From contig NC_031497.1 of the NCBI RefSeq assembly GCF_000237925.1, positions 9,047,675 to 9,111,674 of the forward strand: a stretch of DNA of 64,000 nucleotides, read 5' to 3'. The translations under genes and the position numbers were made by a program. The notes under the pieces are model-generated. The model searched no databases. It saw only the letters and a program-made list of their open reading frames with translations, and was not told where the DNA came from. Each line of letters starts with the position of its first letter. Position 1 is the first letter of the stretch. This DNA is from Schistosoma mansoni. Its lineage: Eukaryota; Platyhelminthes; Trematoda; Strigeidida; Schistosomatidae. Shown piece by piece: positions 59,640 through 64,000 of the stretch.

Positions 59640-60440
59640 GTCGGTCCTTTTACCTATTCAAACCAATTTTTGACCTGAACACCTCTTGAGTTATCTTTTA
59701 ATATGCTACGGATATATTCTCCGAGCCTCTCCAAATCATGGACGTGTTTAATTTTGGGATCAGAATCGTTTGACTCTAGCAAATTACTCGCAATAATATT
59801 AAATGAGATTAAGTTCTTCTCAGTCACGGTAGGGTGGTGTTCTGCCTTACTATCAGAGTTTGATAGTATATTGTGTGACTCATGATGCGAGTTCACCAAT
59901 GACTTGCCAACCAATAGCGTGTTACCCTTATCTGTTTTTCTGTTCTTTTTCACCGTACTGCCGTCCATTTTCATCATTCAGGACAGCCACATCCGTTTTT
60001 ATCTGGATCTTCAATTTCAACTGAAGGTGCATGACTACCCATGTCAATATCAAGTGATGCTTCACACCCCGTTAGTTTTAACGGAAATTTCACTTTTCCA
60101 TCAATCACAGTAGGTTGTTTAACGAGTCTTGTAACAGCACGCACAACACTGACACAGTCTTCAATGTCAGTGCTTTTGTTAGCAGCGCAACCACTATTGT
60201 AATTTTTACAGGACAATGCTAATAGTCTCATAGCCTCCTGGATTAGTAACGTCCTGTTTGTACAGCAAAACATGCAAAGTCAATGCGAGTTAGGCTTAGA
60301 GCATCTTTTGTATGCGGCGGGACTAAGACAGGTACACATCTTGTGGAACCACTTTTTACACTCATCACACTGCATCCCTTCATCCACGGGGAATAGAAAG
60401 ATTGGTTGTCCACATTTGTAAGTACTGCAAACCATTGTAA
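59640..60440 (-). mobile_element. CR1-type LINE ORF1 remnant with PHD finger (decayed)
   Basis: The minus strand begins MVCSTYKCGQP and shows a Cys/His ladder (CDECKKWFHKMC, then CMFCC) typical of a PHD finger. A polar stretch ending NGCGCPE follows, then a separate frame with HDLERLGEYIRSILK, like the nucleic-acid-binding part of retrotransposon ORF1 proteins. PHD fingers in ORF1 are known for CR1-like LINEs. Frames are interrupted, so it is not a working gene. No endonuclease or reverse transcriptase of the same element follows. A host PHD gene fragment is less likely but possible. Confidence 0.55.
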
Positions 60441-60875
60441 TCAGGTTAGGGTTTGAAACACAATATGATCACAATAGAAACACAAGTGTCAGAGTCAATG
60501 AGAAAAAGGGTACCACGAGAAAAAGTGTCCAACAAAATTTCAAACCTTAACCGAAAAAATTCAAGTTAAAACGGATAAAGAATGCTTTTTGATGCAACGA
60601 ATACACAAAAGCAACGATAATCACAACAAGTAAGAAATCACTACCCTTTTTGAAACACGTGGTCTCAAGTTGATTTATCGAACGGTGGACTGTAAACCTC
60701 GGTTGTTTGTCAACCATTTCAACAAACCATTAATGTCAATTCGAGTCTGGATTATTATTATTAAATCTAAATAAGTTTGTTCGATTTTGCTAAAGTCACT
60801 TTAATAAATCATAGCATTGTAGATAATTAAAATTGCATCCCATCACATTGAAGCAACATTATTCTATTAGCTCAC

Positions 60876-60927
60876 CATCTAGGTCCATCCTTATCTGATG
60901 ACCAGTCAATCCTGCTCCTTCAGTTTG
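60876..60927 (-). CDS. possible orphan 52-bp exon
   Basis: Acceptor TTTTACAG and donor ATG|GTGAGC bracket a single open frame, QTEGAGLTGHQIRMDLD plus one base. No family recognised and no flanking exons found. It could be chance or belong to a gene outside the window. Confidence 0.28.
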
Positions 60928-61839
60928 CTGTAAAATTAAATCTTTGCAGGTAGATGTTATATCTTGGAAGGTAAATCAAGGGTAACCTAAATGAGATAGA
61001 TTTTTACAAGGCTGATGCATGAGCTGACTTAACACATTAACTTGATTAACCAGTGATGGCTATTGATGGGATGTATCACTTGTGATAAACGGCTTTACAT
61101 TCAATGTTTCTGAAAACGCATGGATCCAGAATGGCAGATACTTTGGTGAGGGGTTGCCAGAATATCTAAAAAGAATCGATAAACGTAACACTTTTCACCT
61201 CTCCTTTCTCGCTTTTTTATACTCCGCAACTTCGACTTCGTAACTTTATTCATTTGTTGGTTATTTCTACGCGAATTGAAGATTCCTTCGCAAAAATATC
61301 CGCGCCTGACTCAGATTTCAAACACAATAAGTTCAACTTTGCTCAGGAAGTTCTAGACTTGAAAATTAGTTTATAGGTGACTATTAGTGTACAAATAGAA
61401 CAATTCTGAGGATTACTGGTTAGCTTACTTCATTCGGTTACTTCTAATTATCAAATATGACTAGAAAGATCCGAACTGTTTGTTTCCCTATTTATAGTTC
61501 TGAGAAAAAACAGAACCTTTACACTTTAGATTTCTACACGACAGAGCATTATCGAGAATCTATGTCACACTGATTTCCTCCACAGATTTTTGTATGACGT
61601 TAGTTGCATGCTTTGCAAAGCTCACACACGGTTGTAAAATAATTTTCTGGAAGCACACTTAAATTTTTCTTCATTACCCTCCTCGCTGACCAGGGAAGAC
61701 AAAGAGACCGTAAGAGTTATTATAAACTTTTGTCTATTATTCACCAAATGAATTCACAAGTATAGACAACCAGATTATACGTAACGTAGAAAGTCATCAA
61801 AAGTATCTCCGAACTCACGACGTGTTATTTTTAAACTTC

Positions 61840-62090
61840 TAGCTGCTCACATCTAAGGGTTCTCAAGATTACAATAAAAGGTGGTGAGCTCTAAAATAAG
61901 TAATCTCTCAAGCGCGAAAATAATATCGAGCTGGTTAGTTTTGAAATGTGTCTCGGAAAAGTAACACCAACTCACAGTACGACATCGGGTAAAACGATGC
62001 TCTTCCTTTAGATTGATAGTTTTGGCTTCATGAGACTCTACCGAAAATCAAATATACTTTAACTCTCAGCTACCAACGGCTTTACCTGTT
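61840..62090 (+). repeat. diverged relative of 57630-57955
   Basis: Shares aacttct-gctg-tcac, a purine-rich aaggtggtgag, and atcaaatata-containing blocks in the same order. Could be an old solo LTR of the Gypsy family next door; not proven. Confidence 0.35.
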
Positions 62091-62366
62091 AATTTTCATA
62101 GAAAACCTTGAAAAATACTAGGTAACTAGTTTTAGTGGTATCCAGTGCATCTAGAAGACTAATACTATCTTTTTATGACTGTAAACTTTTCATAATTCTG
62201 AGCACCATAGAAACCCTTTTGCAAGGCATTTTATCAGATGTAAAATTAAGTCACTTATAAATTTCATCTACAACCCTGTAAGCAGCTTCTTGGTTTTAAC
62301 TGGATCGCCTTCATAGTATGATTACATCGTTTATACATTTCTTACTTCCAATTAACAATCTTCTTG

Positions 62367-62398
62367 CAGATTATATATATATACATATATATAATCTG
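62367..62398. repeat. AT-rich palindrome
   Basis: cagattatatatat and its complement form a 16-bp stem with one mismatch and almost no loop. May extrude as a cruciform. Confidence 0.75.
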
Positions 62399-64000
62399 GT
62401 TTCTTGCCATGTCGAAGATAAGACGGAAGCATGATAACTTCTCATCACTTTTCATGATTTGTTAATTACCATAAGTTATTGCTAGAGATCACTACGAACA
62501 TTAGACCACTGCCCTACTCATGACAAATGAGTCGAAGATATTACTAAAATTAAAACTTTAAATATGCAAGATGTTGACTTATCGAATAATAGTAAAAATG
62601 ATTAATCTTGATATATAAGTGGGGAGGAAATCTAATAAATGACAGTTTATTTACAAAATATCTTGCGATTGTACGTTGAAAAAATATTTTTAACGACCGG
62701 CATTGAATTGTCAACCTAAATGATCTCAATAAACCAAATGAATGGAAATTTTATTGACACATCGAATCTTCAGTGAAATTATAAGATTACAGAACTAAAT
62801 AGATTTTCAGGTTAAATATCAGTACCTCTTTAAACCAATGATCTGGGAAGACATCTAAAAGCGCTTGATGATACAATTTTAGCTATACACAATAACACAA
62901 AAAAGCAAGGAAATGAGGAACATAGTCAGTAGTATATGTCATTTGCATTGGAAAAAAACACCTCCCACAAGCTAAATAGGCAAATGTCCAATATATATGT
63001 GATTTGAAACATTAATAAGTAAAATAGAATTTTAAAAATCGACAGACTGATTCACTGTAAATATAAGCGAGAGAAAATTAAACTTAAAACAGATTAATAT
63101 ATCACATAGAATTTCTTGTTTCATTCTAAACATGTTTTAAGTCTGACACTGGAAGGCAGTGCAATTGGATATAACAACAGGTTTTATTATTGGGTCGGCA
63201 GTTGTGACAGATAATACTCTTGTAGTAGCAATAACTTGACGATGAAGATTGAATGGAATCCAACTGAACCAAAAGAGCGCATAAAACATTAACAATTCAA
63301 CACATAATAATATAAGGATGAACAAAAAAAACCCAAGTATACATAAGGTAACAAAAGATGCAAAACTGATCAAATACATGTACAAAAGAATTTAAAATGT
63401 ATTTTGTTTTAAATCTGAAAATGGACGTGAAGGAAAACAAAAATAATAATCATAACAAAAAACAACCGGTCAGCCATAATTTGGTTGTAAAAATGAATGT
63501 ACTTTGTCATATCTATCTATATTGATAGTGACAGAAGCGTGAAATGAACACAAAACATAATTGGATGAGATTCTGAGTTACAGTTGACTGAGAGTAATAA
63601 TTATAAGGATAATTTCATGTGAAGATATAAATCCTAAATACAAATCAACTTCTGTGTTTGCTTATAAGAAGAGGTGACTTTCCATAGATTAGGACGTCAA
63701 TTGAAAAATTCAGGAACCCAATAAACCATTAGAACACATACAATAAGTAAATCAACATTACGCACTTCATGTTTCGCCTATTTCAATGAATACAAAAAAA
63801 TTAATGCATATTATGGTAATGATTGCTTATCGACAATCCCAAATATGAATTGTTTGATCAACACTACCCGTTATAGCATAAGGAGCTAAACGATTAACAT
63901 CTGTCACAATAAAATAAAAGAGAATTAGATAGACTCATAGAGAAAAATAATATTAAATAATTATGATATCAGTAAAATAATTACATGGAAACATGTGTAT

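Larger units (their letters stand above)
60930..64000. other. noncoding right end
   Basis: AT-rich, no gene recognised. It contains a block at 61840-62090 like 57630-57955, and an AT-rich palindrome at 62367-62398. The hydrophobic minus frame at 63137-63385 has no supporting context. Confidence 0.4.

Noticed and set aside
1-64000. CRISPR array, operon or phage-type defence system
   Set aside because: No regular spacer array or prokaryotic gene layout exists; spliced exons and schistosome repeats show a eukaryotic genome.

Overview
This is nuclear DNA of a blood fluke, almost certainly Schistosoma. It is very AT-rich. It carries the hammerhead-ribozyme SINEs typical of schistosomes, together with RTE-type LINEs, Penelope-like elements and Ty3/Gypsy remains. 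The one clear host gene has the schistosome intron pattern, with a tiny 5' intron followed by giant ones. Naming the organism is an inference from these families; no database was searched.

Host gene. One protein-coding gene fills most of the left two thirds on the minus strand, from the ATG at 42910 to at least 10069. Eight exons could be built by hand. All splice sites are GT-AG and every junction keeps the reading frame, giving 452 codons. The product starts with two EF-hands, then a linker, coiled coil, and a Ser-rich stretch. The order and sequence resemble the N-terminal half of the large EF-hand Rab proteins (RASEF/Rab45, CRACR2A). No GTPase exon was found in the window, so the 3' end probably lies beyond the left edge.

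Introns (about 7.9-42.5 kb). These are packed with transposons: two hammerhead SINE families (called S1 and S2 here), several solo LTRs of at least two families, two Penelope-like remains (24.5-25.35 kb and 32.5-33.85 kb), the 5' end of an RTE-type LINE (28.17-28.63 kb), LINE 3' ends, and small repeats. A 227-base run of N (15169-15395) sits in intron 5. Several insertions keep perfect 13-14 bp target duplications, so they are fairly young.

Right third (43-64 kb). No host gene is certain here. There is a LINE 3' fragment (44.5 kb), an older LINE tail (49 kb), a Ty3/Gypsy fossil (about 53.6-57.15 kb), the reverse-transcriptase half of an RTE-type LINE on the minus strand (58.0-59.16 kb), and a minus-strand PHD-finger ORF of the CR1 ORF1 type (59.65-60.44 kb). 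One possible orphan exon lies at 60876-60927.

The most unusual signal is the repeated fold-back architecture of the hammerhead SINEs. In S1 the 3' ribozyme end is present again in inverted orientation inside the element. One S2 copy (31634-31800) shows the same kind of rearrangement as a separate event, with 36 bp arms enclosing an intact-looking hammerhead core.
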